Positions 56,419 to 64,000 of a stretch of DNA of 64,000 nucleotides are shown here, one piece after another. How positions within the stretch are numbered: the stretch's first letter is position 1; the number at the start of each line of letters is the position of its first letter. The translations under genes were made by a program, and so were the position numbers. The stretch is from Treponema sp. (GTDB taxonomy: Bacteria > Spirochaetota > Spirochaetia > Treponematales > Breznakiellaceae), in NCBI GenBank assembly GCA_031286205.1, contig JAITUR010000091.1, forward strand, positions 1 to 64,000. The letters run 5' to 3'. The notes below the pieces were generated by a model. It was not told the origin of the DNA, did not search any database, and saw nothing but the letters and a program-made list of their open reading frames with translations.

Positions 56419-57504
56419 GTGATTATTTTACATGTAATGGAGCCGTTTGCCTCCGGTATTACCACTGCTGTTTGCTCAATAATCGGCGAGCTTCCTGAAT
56501 TTACACATATTGTTATACATGGTTTTAGAAACTGTATCGATAATATCGATAATACAAAAAAGCGTTTTCCTGCAGGTGTTTCTTTTATTGAATGGAAAAA
56601 TGCCGACAGGGAAATAAATCTTGTAAAAGACTGGAAAGCTTATAAAGAACTTAAAGCTATTCTAAAACCATATTCATTAAAAAATCAAAAAAACAAATTT
56701 GTAGTGCATCTTCATTCTTCCAAAGCCGGTTTTATTGGTCGTTTTGTCTGCCGCTGTTTGGGAATAAAATCTGTTATCTATACACCGCATTGCGGCGCTT
56801 TTTTACGAACAGATATTAATTTTTTTAAACGAAATCTGTACCGGTTTTTTGAATGGGTTGGAGGGTGTTTTGGGGGAAGGGTAGTAGGATGCGGTCCTTC
56901 AGAGGGAGAATTGTATAAAAATCTGGGAAAAAATACTACCTATGTTTCCAATGGTGTAAAACTAAAAGAAATAAAGGAAATAAAGGCGGACAGGAATCTT
57001 GTTAGTTTTACCGGAATAGCCTGGCTGCAAAAAGCTCCTGCCTTGTGGAATGCTGTAGCAAAAAACTGTTTTATTCCCGCTCGCGACAACGGTTTTTCTT
57101 TTTACTGGATTGGAAGCGGCCCCTGGGAAAACGAACTGGAAAAGGAATTTATTACTGTAACAGGCTGGAAATCCGCGCAAGAAGTGGAGGCACTGCTTCT
57201 TAAAACATCGATTTATTTTTCCACATCTGCCTGGGAAGGGCTGCCTTATGGAGTGCTGGAAGCCATGAACTGCGGCTGCGCGCTGCTTTTAAGAAATGTT
57301 CCGGGTAACAGGGAACTTGTAATTCCAGGGGAAAACGGCTGGCTTTTTAATACAAAGGAAGAAGCAAAAAATAAATTAGAGGTTATGTTAAAAGATAAAA
57401 CACTTCTTGCAAAAATGGGAAAGAATAGCCGCAAGTTAATAGAACAAAGTTTTAGTCTTAAACAAATGGGCGACGGTTACAGAAAAATATATTTAAGTTA
57501 TTAA
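56419..57504 (+). CDS. GT4-family glycosyltransferase
   Basis: A 361-residue GT-B glycosyltransferase. The N-terminal ILHVMEPFASGITTAVCSI and HLHSSKAGFIGRF are typical of GT4 acceptor domains; the C-terminal half has SFTGIAWLQKAP and the E-x7-E motif WEGLPYGVLEAMNCGCALLL near residue 275. It starts at a GTG (56419) directly after the promoter; the ATG six codons later would cut off the first beta strand. It is followed after 12 bases by the YidC-sulfatase gene, so both are probably one transcript. Confidence 0.85.
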   Translation: MIILHVMEPFASGITTAVCSIIGELPEFTHIVIHGFRNCIDNIDNTKKRFPAGVSFIEWKNADREINLVKDWKAYKELKAILKPYSLKNQKNKFVVHLHSSKAGFIGRFVCRCLGIKSVIYTPHCGAFLRTDINFFKRNLYRFFEWVGGCFGGRVVGCGPSEGELYKNLGKNTTYVSNGVKLKEIKEIKADRNLVSFTGIAWLQKAPALWNAVAKNCFIPARDNGFSFYWIGSGPWENELEKEFITVTGWKSAQEVEALLLKTSIYFSTSAWEGLPYGVLEAMNCGCALLLRNVPGNRELVIPGENGWLFNTKEEAKNKLEVMLKDKTLLAKMGKNSRKLIEQSFSLKQMGDGYRKIYLSY

Positions 57505-57516
57505 TAAAGGTAAACA

Positions 57517-60177
57517 ATGATACAGGAAATATTCTATACATTTTTTATATGGCCTATTCAATTTATCCTTGAATTCTTATTTGTTCTTTTTGTAAGAATA
57601 TTTAACTCTCCCGGTTATGCGATTATTTTCTTAAGCGTAGTTGTAAGTACAATGTGCATTCCTCTTTTTAAGATAGCGGAACGCTGGCAAAAGGAAGACA
57701 GGGAACTGCAAAAACAAATGAAGCCAAAGCTGGACAATATTCGTTCTGTTTATAAGGGCGATAAACGCCAGATGATTATAAATACATATTACCGGCAAAT
57801 GGGATATTCGCCTGTCGGTATTCTTAAATCCAGCATGGGTTTGCTTTTGCAGGTACCGTTTTTTATTGCGGCTTATAATTTTCTTTCTAATACCAGAATG
57901 TTGTCCGGAGTATCGTTTCTTTATATAAAAGATCTTGGCGCTCCGGGTGTTTTTTTTGGAATTAACATACTGCCAATTATAATGACAATTATAAATTTAA
58001 TTTCTTCTTTTGTTTATGCAAAAAATCTTGGAAAAAAGGACTTTATTCAGCTTTCCGCAATATCTCTTGTATTTTTATTTCTTCTTTACGATTCTCCTAC
58101 CGGGCTTGTACTTTACTGGACAATGAATAATCTGTATTCACTTTTTAAAAATATTGCGAATAAAACTTTAAAAAAACCGGGTATAATTTTAAAAATTGCC
58201 GCAGCTCTTGCCGCTTTGGCATTTATTATTTTAATTATATCGGGAAAGGCAAGGGTAGAGCGGTTTGGAATTTTATTTGCGGCAGCTGCTGTGGTTTTTG
58301 CGGTAATTCCCTTTGTATGGAAATATATTAAACATGGAATAAACAGCATAGCGCAAAAACTGCAATTTAATATAAAAGAAGAAACTAACCCTAAAAACGA
58401 TTCATTATTTTATATTTCTATAATAATATTATTTTTATTAATTGGAGTGCTGAATCCCGCTCAGGTTTTATCTTCTTCGGTTTCAGATTTCGAAACACCC
58501 TGGTTGTTTTTATTCCGTACTATATTTCAGGGGTTTTCTTTTTTAGTATTGATTCCGCTGTTTATTCGCGCGTTTTCCGCGGATAATATCCGAAAAGTTT
58601 TGTCGTTTGTAATGTCAGCGCTGGCAATTAATGCGCTTATTTGTTATTTTGCGCTGTCTGCATATTATGGAATTATGGACAGAAATTTTAAACTTGACGA
58701 TACCAACCGCCTTTTATATGCCTTTCCCCTGTGGGTAAGCCTTGCGTCTCCGCTTGCCGCATTGGCTTGTACCGGATTATTTACTGTATTAAAAAAGAAA
58801 AAGATTTTAGCGGTATTGTTTCAGGCGGGGTGTGCGGCTATTTTAATTATAATAGGCATTAATCTGGTAACGCTTGGAAAAGGCGCTGCACAGGTAAAGG
58901 AATTAAGAAAGACAGATGATATTACAATACGGGAAATTCCCGTTTATTTTCCTGTTTCCAGAACAGAAAAGAATGTGTTTATTGTTTTTATGGATAGAGC
59001 GCAGGGAAGTGCTGTAACGGATGCGCTTGAGTATATGCCCGAATTTAAAGAATATTTTGACGGCTTTGTTTTTTATCCGAATACAATTTCTTTTGGAGCA
59101 AATACTGTTATTGGCGTTCCATCTATGCTTGGCGGATATGATTCTACACCGCATAAAATAAATAACCGCAAAGATGAGCCTCTTAAAGATAAGGTAAACG
59201 AAGCAATATCTTTTATTCCCAAAAAATTTGCAGATGCGGGTTATAATGTTGTAATTACAGATCCTGTAATAGCAAACTTGCAATCTGTACCTGATATTTC
59301 CATTTTTAATAATATGCCAAATGTAGTCGCGCGACTTCTTTCGGGGAAGTTGACGCATCATTATCTGAATGAATTTAATGATGATACTAAAGAGATAAGC
59401 AATACTTTTGATTTTGATATATTATTTAGATACGGATTATTCCGTACAGCTCCCCCTGCTTTGCGTTATGCAATTTATTATAAAGGTCAGTGGTGGAGAG
59501 AAGCTGCTTACAATAGTTTTGGAAGAGCAACAGCTGAATTTTCCGGTTTATACTACCTGCCGCAGTTAACATATGCAGACAATGGCGGTGCGACACTGAA
59601 TATTTTAATGAATTATATAACTCACGAAGGCGGATCTTACAACAATAATTTTATACCCCAGAATATTCCGTATGAAATTAGCCGGGAAGAGATAGAAAGA
59701 TGGGGAAGCGAAGAAAATGTCGAATATATTTATACGCTTATTGCAGGAATGACCCAGCTTTCCAAATGGTTTAATTATTTAAAAAGCGAAGGAATTTATG
59801 ACAATACAAGAATTATTATTGTTTCGGATCATGGCAGCGGCCGCTATAAAAAATTCCAGGACACAGCCGGAATGGAAGGTTTTAATCCGCTGCTTATGGT
59901 AAAGGATTTTAATACAAGAGGGCAGCTGACAGTATCAGAAAAAATAATGACGCACAGCGATACGCCATATCTTGCGGCAGAAGCTTTGGGTATTACAGGG
60001 ATTATGGATTTGGAAGCTGCGGAAAAAATAAAGAAAGAAGGAATCCCGGTATTTAGCGCGGTTTCGTCCCAGCCTTTGCGGCATGGACCTTATCTGTATA
60101 ATTTAACGGGAAAAAGAAATTTTAACGGAAATAATGTATTGGAAAGAGAAAGCTGGGGAGAGTGGGAGAGTTTTTAA
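57517..60177 (+). CDS. YidC/Oxa1-like domain fused to a sulfatase/LtaS-type phosphotransferase (paralogue 1)
   Basis: An 886-residue polytopic protein. Residues 1-215 match the YidC/Oxa1 core: a cytoplasmic coiled coil (MKPKLDNIRSVYKGDKRQ), GLLLQVPFFIAAYNFLS and YDSPTGLVLYWTMNN. The groove arginine of insertases is replaced (VVVSTMCIPLF, Ser44). About six more spans follow (225-455). Residues 485-860 form an alkaline-phosphatase-superfamily domain: Asp493 (VFMDRAQG), a likely nucleophile Thr530 (GANTVIGVPSM) and Asp771-His772 (VSDHGSG), as in EptA or LtaS. It should move a phosphoryl or phosphonyl headgroup on the periplasmic face. AAAGG lies before ATG 57517. Confidence 0.8.
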   Translation: MIQEIFYTFFIWPIQFILEFLFVLFVRIFNSPGYAIIFLSVVVSTMCIPLFKIAERWQKEDRELQKQMKPKLDNIRSVYKGDKRQMIINTYYRQMGYSPVGILKSSMGLLLQVPFFIAAYNFLSNTRMLSGVSFLYIKDLGAPGVFFGINILPIIMTIINLISSFVYAKNLGKKDFIQLSAISLVFLFLLYDSPTGLVLYWTMNNLYSLFKNIANKTLKKPGIILKIAAALAALAFIILIISGKARVERFGILFAAAAVVFAVIPFVWKYIKHGINSIAQKLQFNIKEETNPKNDSLFYISIIILFLLIGVLNPAQVLSSSVSDFETPWLFLFRTIFQGFSFLVLIPLFIRAFSADNIRKVLSFVMSALAINALICYFALSAYYGIMDRNFKLDDTNRLLYAFPLWVSLASPLAALACTGLFTVLKKKKILAVLFQAGCAAILIIIGINLVTLGKGAAQVKELRKTDDITIREIPVYFPVSRTEKNVFIVFMDRAQGSAVTDALEYMPEFKEYFDGFVFYPNTISFGANTVIGVPSMLGGYDSTPHKINNRKDEPLKDKVNEAISFIPKKFADAGYNVVITDPVIANLQSVPDISIFNNMPNVVARLLSGKLTHHYLNEFNDDTKEISNTFDFDILFRYGLFRTAPPALRYAIYYKGQWWREAAYNSFGRATAEFSGLYYLPQLTYADNGGATLNILMNYITHEGGSYNNNFIPQNIPYEISREEIERWGSEENVEYIYTLIAGMTQLSKWFNYLKSEGIYDNTRIIIVSDHGSGRYKKFQDTAGMEGFNPLLMVKDFNTRGQLTVSEKIMTHSDTPYLAAEALGITGIMDLEAAEKIKKEGIPVFSAVSSQPLRHGPYLYNLTGKRNFNGNNVLERESWGEWESF

Positions 60178-60189
60178 TAAGGCTTTGTT

Positions 60190-62952
60190 TTAATAGCGTT
60201 TTGTAATTTTTGTCCAGTTGTTTTTATCGAAAATATTATCTTTTACATGATAAAAATAGGAAACTTTATCTAATGCTTCCCAACCGGTAAAATCTTGTGT
60301 CTGAGATGAACCGCCAAGAAAAATATTTACACCGTCTTCTTTTTCAGAAAAAAAGCTTTGCCCCGAAAAAGGATTTTTTGCATTCGGTATAATATCCATG
60401 ATTGCTAATAAAGGCGTGTCTGCATTAGTCATAAAACTGTTATCCGTTCTTAATTCTCCTGTACTGTTAAAATCTTTGAACAAGAGTATTGGATTATAGG
60501 CAGTATAATCCCGGCCTATTAAGCCGGAAGGATCGTTAAATAATACCCCTGCATGGTCTGAAACAATAATGATACGGGTATTGTTATAGACATTATTTTC
60601 TTTCAGAAAATCAAACCACTTTTCCAGAAGAAGATACGAGGCGGCATTTACATGGTAAAATTGATGTGAATTTATATTTCCGTTAAATAAATCCGGACCA
60701 AAATCGGTTACTTCGGAAACAACGGTGTAATCAGGATACTGTAAAAAAGAAGGATCGTGCGCCATGTTGGCAACCATTAAGGTAAAGGTGTTTTGCGTAT
60801 TTTCTATACAGGTTAATTCCGGTAAATAATGAAGAACCGCATAACTGGTAAGAGCGCTGTTTGTTACAATATCTAAACGTGAATTGTCAGTTACCGCCCA
60901 ATAATTTCCCCTGTCGTAAATTATTTTTCTTAATATGACAGGAGATGTTAAAAAAACGCTAAACATTGTAAAATTATGTTTTAGTATTAGTTCTGTCTGC
61001 GTCTCTTTTAATGGTGCATCAGAGCCAAGAAAATCTATAAATTTTTTATTATATTTTCCCTCAAGATTGTTTGCATTTATACCCCGTTCTGTAAAAAATG
61101 AGAGTTCCATATTTCTTTGATGATTTACATAGGGCAGATCGTATACATTTGCGGAATAATCATGATTCTTAAAAAGTTCGGGAAGAACAAGGGAAGATTC
61201 GGTGTATTTATCTTTCATTAATTCATTGTTTCTTTGGTGCAATCTTTCCGGAGTGTATTCATAACCGCCAAATAGGGGAGGAGCCCCCAATATAGTTGAA
61301 CGATAAAAAGAAACCGTATTGGGATAGTAAACAAATCCATTAAAAGATGTCTTTAGTCTTTCGTGTTCGTTAATAATGCTCTTAAAAAAAACTCCCAAGG
61401 CCTTGTCCAGCATTACAATAAACACATTGTGCCCGTCTTTCGAAAGGAATATTTGTTTATCAAGTTTATCTTCATTTACGGAAAAAGATTTATTTTGATT
61501 GTCAATAGAAAGACTGTCTATATTGCTTTCTACTATAGATTTATGGGAAAGATAGCCTCTTTGAATTTCAGCAGTTTTTATCGCAGAGAAGAAAATCATG
61601 GATACCATAATGATTGAAGATATAGCAGATAGTATTTTAAGTTTATTAAAACGGAAAACAGACAGAATTAATAGAAAAATACAAATTCCGGCCGCGATAT
61701 TATAAGACGAAAAAGTATTAGAAACCATAAAATTGGTACTGCCCGGAAATGCGAGAGTTTGCGAAAGCATTCCATAATTTCCGGAAAATAAAAAAGTATT
61801 AATTAACCCAAAAACAAGGGCAAAAGACATAAAAAAACTGATACCGATTCTGATCTTGTCATTACCAAGAAAATAAATACATATAGGCCAAAAGCAAAAT
61901 AATCCAAGCGAAACAAAAAGAGGCGGAACCAATACATTAAAGGGAGAAGCGTTTACAATATAGGAAAATTCTGCCGGATCTGAAGCTACTATGTTAAAGG
62001 GAATAAATATAGCGCACAATACACCAAAGGAAAGACAGGATAATATAAATATAGTTTTAATTTGTCCGCTTTCTTTTTTTAGGAAGAAGAAATGTTTTTT
62101 TAATCCAGGTATAATTAACTTTAATAAAATAGGAATGGAAAGAATAAAAACTGAAAAACCTATAGCGGCCAGTCTAAAAGATATTTGATTGCTTCTTCCC
62201 GTAAAGCGAAAGAAAATAACATATAAACACGAAGATATAAGTAGCACAGAAAGTAAAATATAAAATATTAAACCGCTGTGTTTTGATTTAAGAATTATAT
62301 TTTTTACAAGAGAAATAATATTATTGCAGGTCCAGTATAGCACCAGTGCTGCCGGAGAATTATATAAAAGAACCAGAAAAAATATAGACATACCATAAAG
62401 CTGCAATTTTTCTTTTATAGGGAACCCGCGTGTATAAATAAAGCCTGAAACAATATTTATAAGCGTCATTAGAACAGGAAGTATATTTATAGTTATAGAA
62501 CCAAAAGAAATAAGCGCATCGGGTGCCCCTAAATTGCGTATCCAGAGAAAAGGTTCGCCCTGTAATGGTTCGAAGCCGGACAAAAAGTGATACGCCGCTA
62601 TGAAAAACGGAACCTGTATTAAAAGACCAAATGAACTGCGAAGGGACATAATGGGGTGATAGTGGTTTATTCGGTAATACATGGAGATAAGCATATATTG
62701 TTCGTCTTTTTTAAAGTATTGTTTTATTTGGGCAATTTTTTTTGCCATTTTCTGTTGAATAAGCCGTTCTTTTTCCTGCAATTTTTCCGCTTTTAAGTAC
62801 AGGGGCAGGCAAAGAAGACTTACAATAACACTGATTCCCAATACCGCAAAACCGTGATTATTTCGTACAACCAATACAAGAAATCCATAAACAGATTCCA
62901 GAATTAAGACGATCGGGCCAATAATTAAATTGTATATACTTGATAAAATCAT
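60190..62952 (-). CDS. YidC/Oxa1-like domain fused to a sulfatase/LtaS-type phosphotransferase (paralogue 2)
   Basis: A 920-residue paralogue of the convergent gene, with the same domain order. The YidC-like part (1-220) has GLLIQVPFFIAAYHFLSG and YNSPAALVLYWTCNN, and again Ser45 where the insertase arginine is expected (VIVSLLCLPLY). After extra membrane spans (about 225-455) the extracytoplasmic domain shows Asp516 (VMLDKALG), Thr553 (YRSTILGAPPLFGG) and VSDHAG near the C-terminus. The two paralogues are clearly diverged, so they may handle different headgroups or acceptors. It overlaps the GT8 gene by four bases (ATGA) and ends 12 bases from the other paralogue. Confidence 0.8.
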   Translation of the reverse strand: MILSSIYNLIIGPIVLILESVYGFLVLVVRNNHGFAVLGISVIVSLLCLPLYLKAEKLQEKERLIQQKMAKKIAQIKQYFKKDEQYMLISMYYRINHYHPIMSLRSSFGLLIQVPFFIAAYHFLSGFEPLQGEPFLWIRNLGAPDALISFGSITINILPVLMTLINIVSGFIYTRGFPIKEKLQLYGMSIFFLVLLYNSPAALVLYWTCNNIISLVKNIILKSKHSGLIFYILLSVLLISSCLYVIFFRFTGRSNQISFRLAAIGFSVFILSIPILLKLIIPGLKKHFFFLKKESGQIKTIFILSCLSFGVLCAIFIPFNIVASDPAEFSYIVNASPFNVLVPPLFVSLGLFCFWPICIYFLGNDKIRIGISFFMSFALVFGLINTFLFSGNYGMLSQTLAFPGSTNFMVSNTFSSYNIAAGICIFLLILSVFRFNKLKILSAISSIIMVSMIFFSAIKTAEIQRGYLSHKSIVESNIDSLSIDNQNKSFSVNEDKLDKQIFLSKDGHNVFIVMLDKALGVFFKSIINEHERLKTSFNGFVYYPNTVSFYRSTILGAPPLFGGYEYTPERLHQRNNELMKDKYTESSLVLPELFKNHDYSANVYDLPYVNHQRNMELSFFTERGINANNLEGKYNKKFIDFLGSDAPLKETQTELILKHNFTMFSVFLTSPVILRKIIYDRGNYWAVTDNSRLDIVTNSALTSYAVLHYLPELTCIENTQNTFTLMVANMAHDPSFLQYPDYTVVSEVTDFGPDLFNGNINSHQFYHVNAASYLLLEKWFDFLKENNVYNNTRIIIVSDHAGVLFNDPSGLIGRDYTAYNPILLFKDFNSTGELRTDNSFMTNADTPLLAIMDIIPNAKNPFSGQSFFSEKEDGVNIFLGGSSQTQDFTGWEALDKVSYFYHVKDNIFDKNNWTKITKRY

Positions 62953-63776
62953 TTTTTCTTAAAAATATCCCTGATTAATACTAAAAGTTTCCCATATTGC
63001 CGGTAAAAAAAAGATGAAGTGTAAAAAAATAACCGTACTTTTTCTATAAAATAAAAACGGCTTCCCAATTTTCCACAAAAATGAACAACCGAAGGAAAAA
63101 CAAAAGAGCCGAATTTTTTAAATCGTGCGTACCCTTTAACAACATTTATTGTTATATCCTCTGCTCCTATAAGGGTTCTGGAGAATCTTCCGCAGTCATC
63201 GAAAGGTTTAATCCCTTTTTTTGCAAAAGCAAGAGCAAAGAATGGTTCGTCCGGATACATATTTTTTCTAAAATAGCCGACATTAAGTGCTGTAGGATTT
63301 TTCATATAATCGTTGGCGGTTTTGAATAGTTCTGTAGAATCCTTATTTTTATAGAATAAAAGCATACCGCTGTTAAATTCCGGTATCCATTCGACAGAAT
63401 GTTCGTTTTTTGTTTTTTCAATATCATAATACCAGTGTCCGTTATAACGGAGCATGCCATAATAAAGAAAAAATGATTTATCCAAAAAATAAAAATAATA
63501 ATCAATATTATTAAATACAAGGGAATCTGCATCAAGAAACAGATTTTTTTCAAATGGGGTATATAAATGAATAAGGGTTTTTGTTTCGAAGGGTGCGCCT
63601 AAATCCTCTTTATAATCAATAATAATGTCAAAAAAAGGTTTTAGATATGCGCCGCAGTCGGTTATTACAGCTCTGGGAATATGAGGAGCATGAACCATGC
63701 AGGAAAGTGCCAAATACTTTGCCTGTTTCGCGTATTTTTTTCCTACAGCAATTGTAATTATTCCTTTATTAAGCAT
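62949..63776 (-). CDS. GT8-like glycosyltransferase
   Basis: A 275-residue GT-A enzyme. ITIAVGKKYAKQAKYLALS starts the fold, and FLDADSLVF with Asp82-Ala-Asp84 is the metal-binding DxD motif; the later FNSGMLLFYK and VVHFCGK blocks resemble GT8 and related families. It should add a sugar from a nucleotide donor in the cytoplasm. ATG 63776 has AAGGA upstream; the in-frame TTG at 63803 would overlap the preceding gene. It is translationally coupled to the second YidC-sulfatase gene. Confidence 0.78.
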   Translation of the reverse strand: MLNKGIITIAVGKKYAKQAKYLALSCMVHAPHIPRAVITDCGAYLKPFFDIIIDYKEDLGAPFETKTLIHLYTPFEKNLFLDADSLVFNNIDYYFYFLDKSFFLYYGMLRYNGHWYYDIEKTKNEHSVEWIPEFNSGMLLFYKNKDSTELFKTANDYMKNPTALNVGYFRKNMYPDEPFFALAFAKKGIKPFDDCGRFSRTLIGAEDITINVVKGYARFKKFGSFVFPSVVHFCGKLGSRFYFIEKVRLFFYTSSFFYRQYGKLLVLIRDIFKKK

Positions 63777-63790
63777 GATGTTTATTCCTT

Positions 63791-64000
63791 TTACCTTTGC
63801 CAATCGCAGCGTTTACAAATACCCAGAGTTCGTTTACCATGAAAAAGTTCGTGATGAACTTCCAGAAATTGCTTTGAATTAAGAATTTCTTTTAATGATA
63901 AAGAAGAAACATTGCCAAAAACAAACCGATTTTGCCAATCCAGGCAGCAAATACTTATATCGCCGTAACAATTAACCGTTATATCTCTTATTGTTGCATA
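63791..64000 (-). CDS. C-terminal part of a radical SAM/SPASM-domain protein (5' end outside window)
   Basis: The last 69 codons of a minus-strand gene that runs off the right edge. The reading VNCYGDISICCLDWQN, then FGNVSS-LSLKEIL, a Phe-x-x-x-His-type helix and GICKRCDWQR-stop is the typical SPASM C-terminus, in which cysteines bind auxiliary Fe-S clusters. SPASM enzymes modify peptides, sugars or alcohols by radical chemistry; here the glycan context is suggestive. The stop at 63791 is 14 bases before the GT8 start, so they share an operon. Confidence 0.8.
   Translation of the reverse strand, partial: YATIRDITVNCYGDISICCLDWQNRFVFGNVSSLSLKEILNSKQFLEVHHELFHGKRTLGICKRCDWQR

Noticed and set aside
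57517-57900. A genuine YidC membrane insertase
   Set aside because: The groove arginine is replaced by Ser, two paralogues sit in a glycan region and each is fused to a large catalytic domain.

Overview
The window looks like the chromosome of an AT-rich, diderm, carbohydrate-degrading spirochete, most like Treponema. This is inferred from gene content: csrA at the left edge behind a probable fliW end, a CMP-activated phosphonate pathway of the kind known from Treponema denticola, several lipoproteins with short lipoboxes, an Mla/MCE lipid transport operon and outer-membrane barrel proteins. The standard code is used, genes are dense, and overlaps of the ATGA or TAATG type are very common. No transposase, integrase, phage gene or CRISPR array is visible.

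Left third (1-22.9 kb): csrA, a pseudouridine synthase and nadE are followed by a plant-polysaccharide region. It holds a SASA-type esterase and a GH5 enzyme (divergent), and an operon running GH2, uxuA, GH67 alpha-glucuronidase and a GH30 lipoprotein. This set reads as surface cleavage of glucuronoxylan, cytoplasmic removal of the (methyl)glucuronosyl side group, and entry of the uronate branch at mannonate. Next come a DD-carboxypeptidase lipoprotein, glgC, a 3-methyladenine glycosylase, a DEDD exonuclease-like protein, a family-5 peptide/oligosaccharide ABC importer with both ATPase domains fused, and a large TPR protein with what looks like a decayed STAND ATPase core.

Middle (22.9-33.6 kb): pyrimidine genes (pyrE, pyrD, pyrK; divergent pyrI; pyrF, pyrB), a metallophosphoesterase, argD, an mlaE-mlaF-mlaD-TPR lipoprotein operon, and a CAU tRNA.

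Core finding (33.5-42.7 kb): eight tightly overlapping minus-strand genes. Three make 2-aminoethylphosphonate (ppd, phnW, pepM) and a fourth (pntC-like) should make CMP-AEP. A TagB/TagF-like transferase follows. The last three match, in order, size and motifs, the Campylobacter jejuni capsular phosphoramidate enzymes: L-glutamine kinase, gamma-glutamyl-CDP-amidate hydrolase and the CTP cytidylyltransferase. One operon therefore seems to make two CMP-activated, P-containing headgroups, one with a P-C bond and one with a P-N bond, presumably for the cell surface.

Right part (42.7-64 kb): tRNA-modification and DNA-repair genes (ttcA, queH, priA, UDG), nrdR with a palindromic operator, tRNA-Tyr, then a surface-glycan region. 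That region has a WbaP-like initiating transferase, GT4 and other glycosyltransferases, two beta-barrel proteins, a CDP-alcohol phosphatidyltransferase lacking its last catalytic Asp, and two paralogous giant membrane proteins in which a YidC/Oxa1-like domain is fused to a sulfatase/LtaS-type phosphotransferase domain. The window ends inside a radical-SAM/SPASM gene. Many starts lack a ribosome-binding site and instead have a -10 hexamer 5-7 bases before the start codon, which suggests widespread leaderless transcripts.
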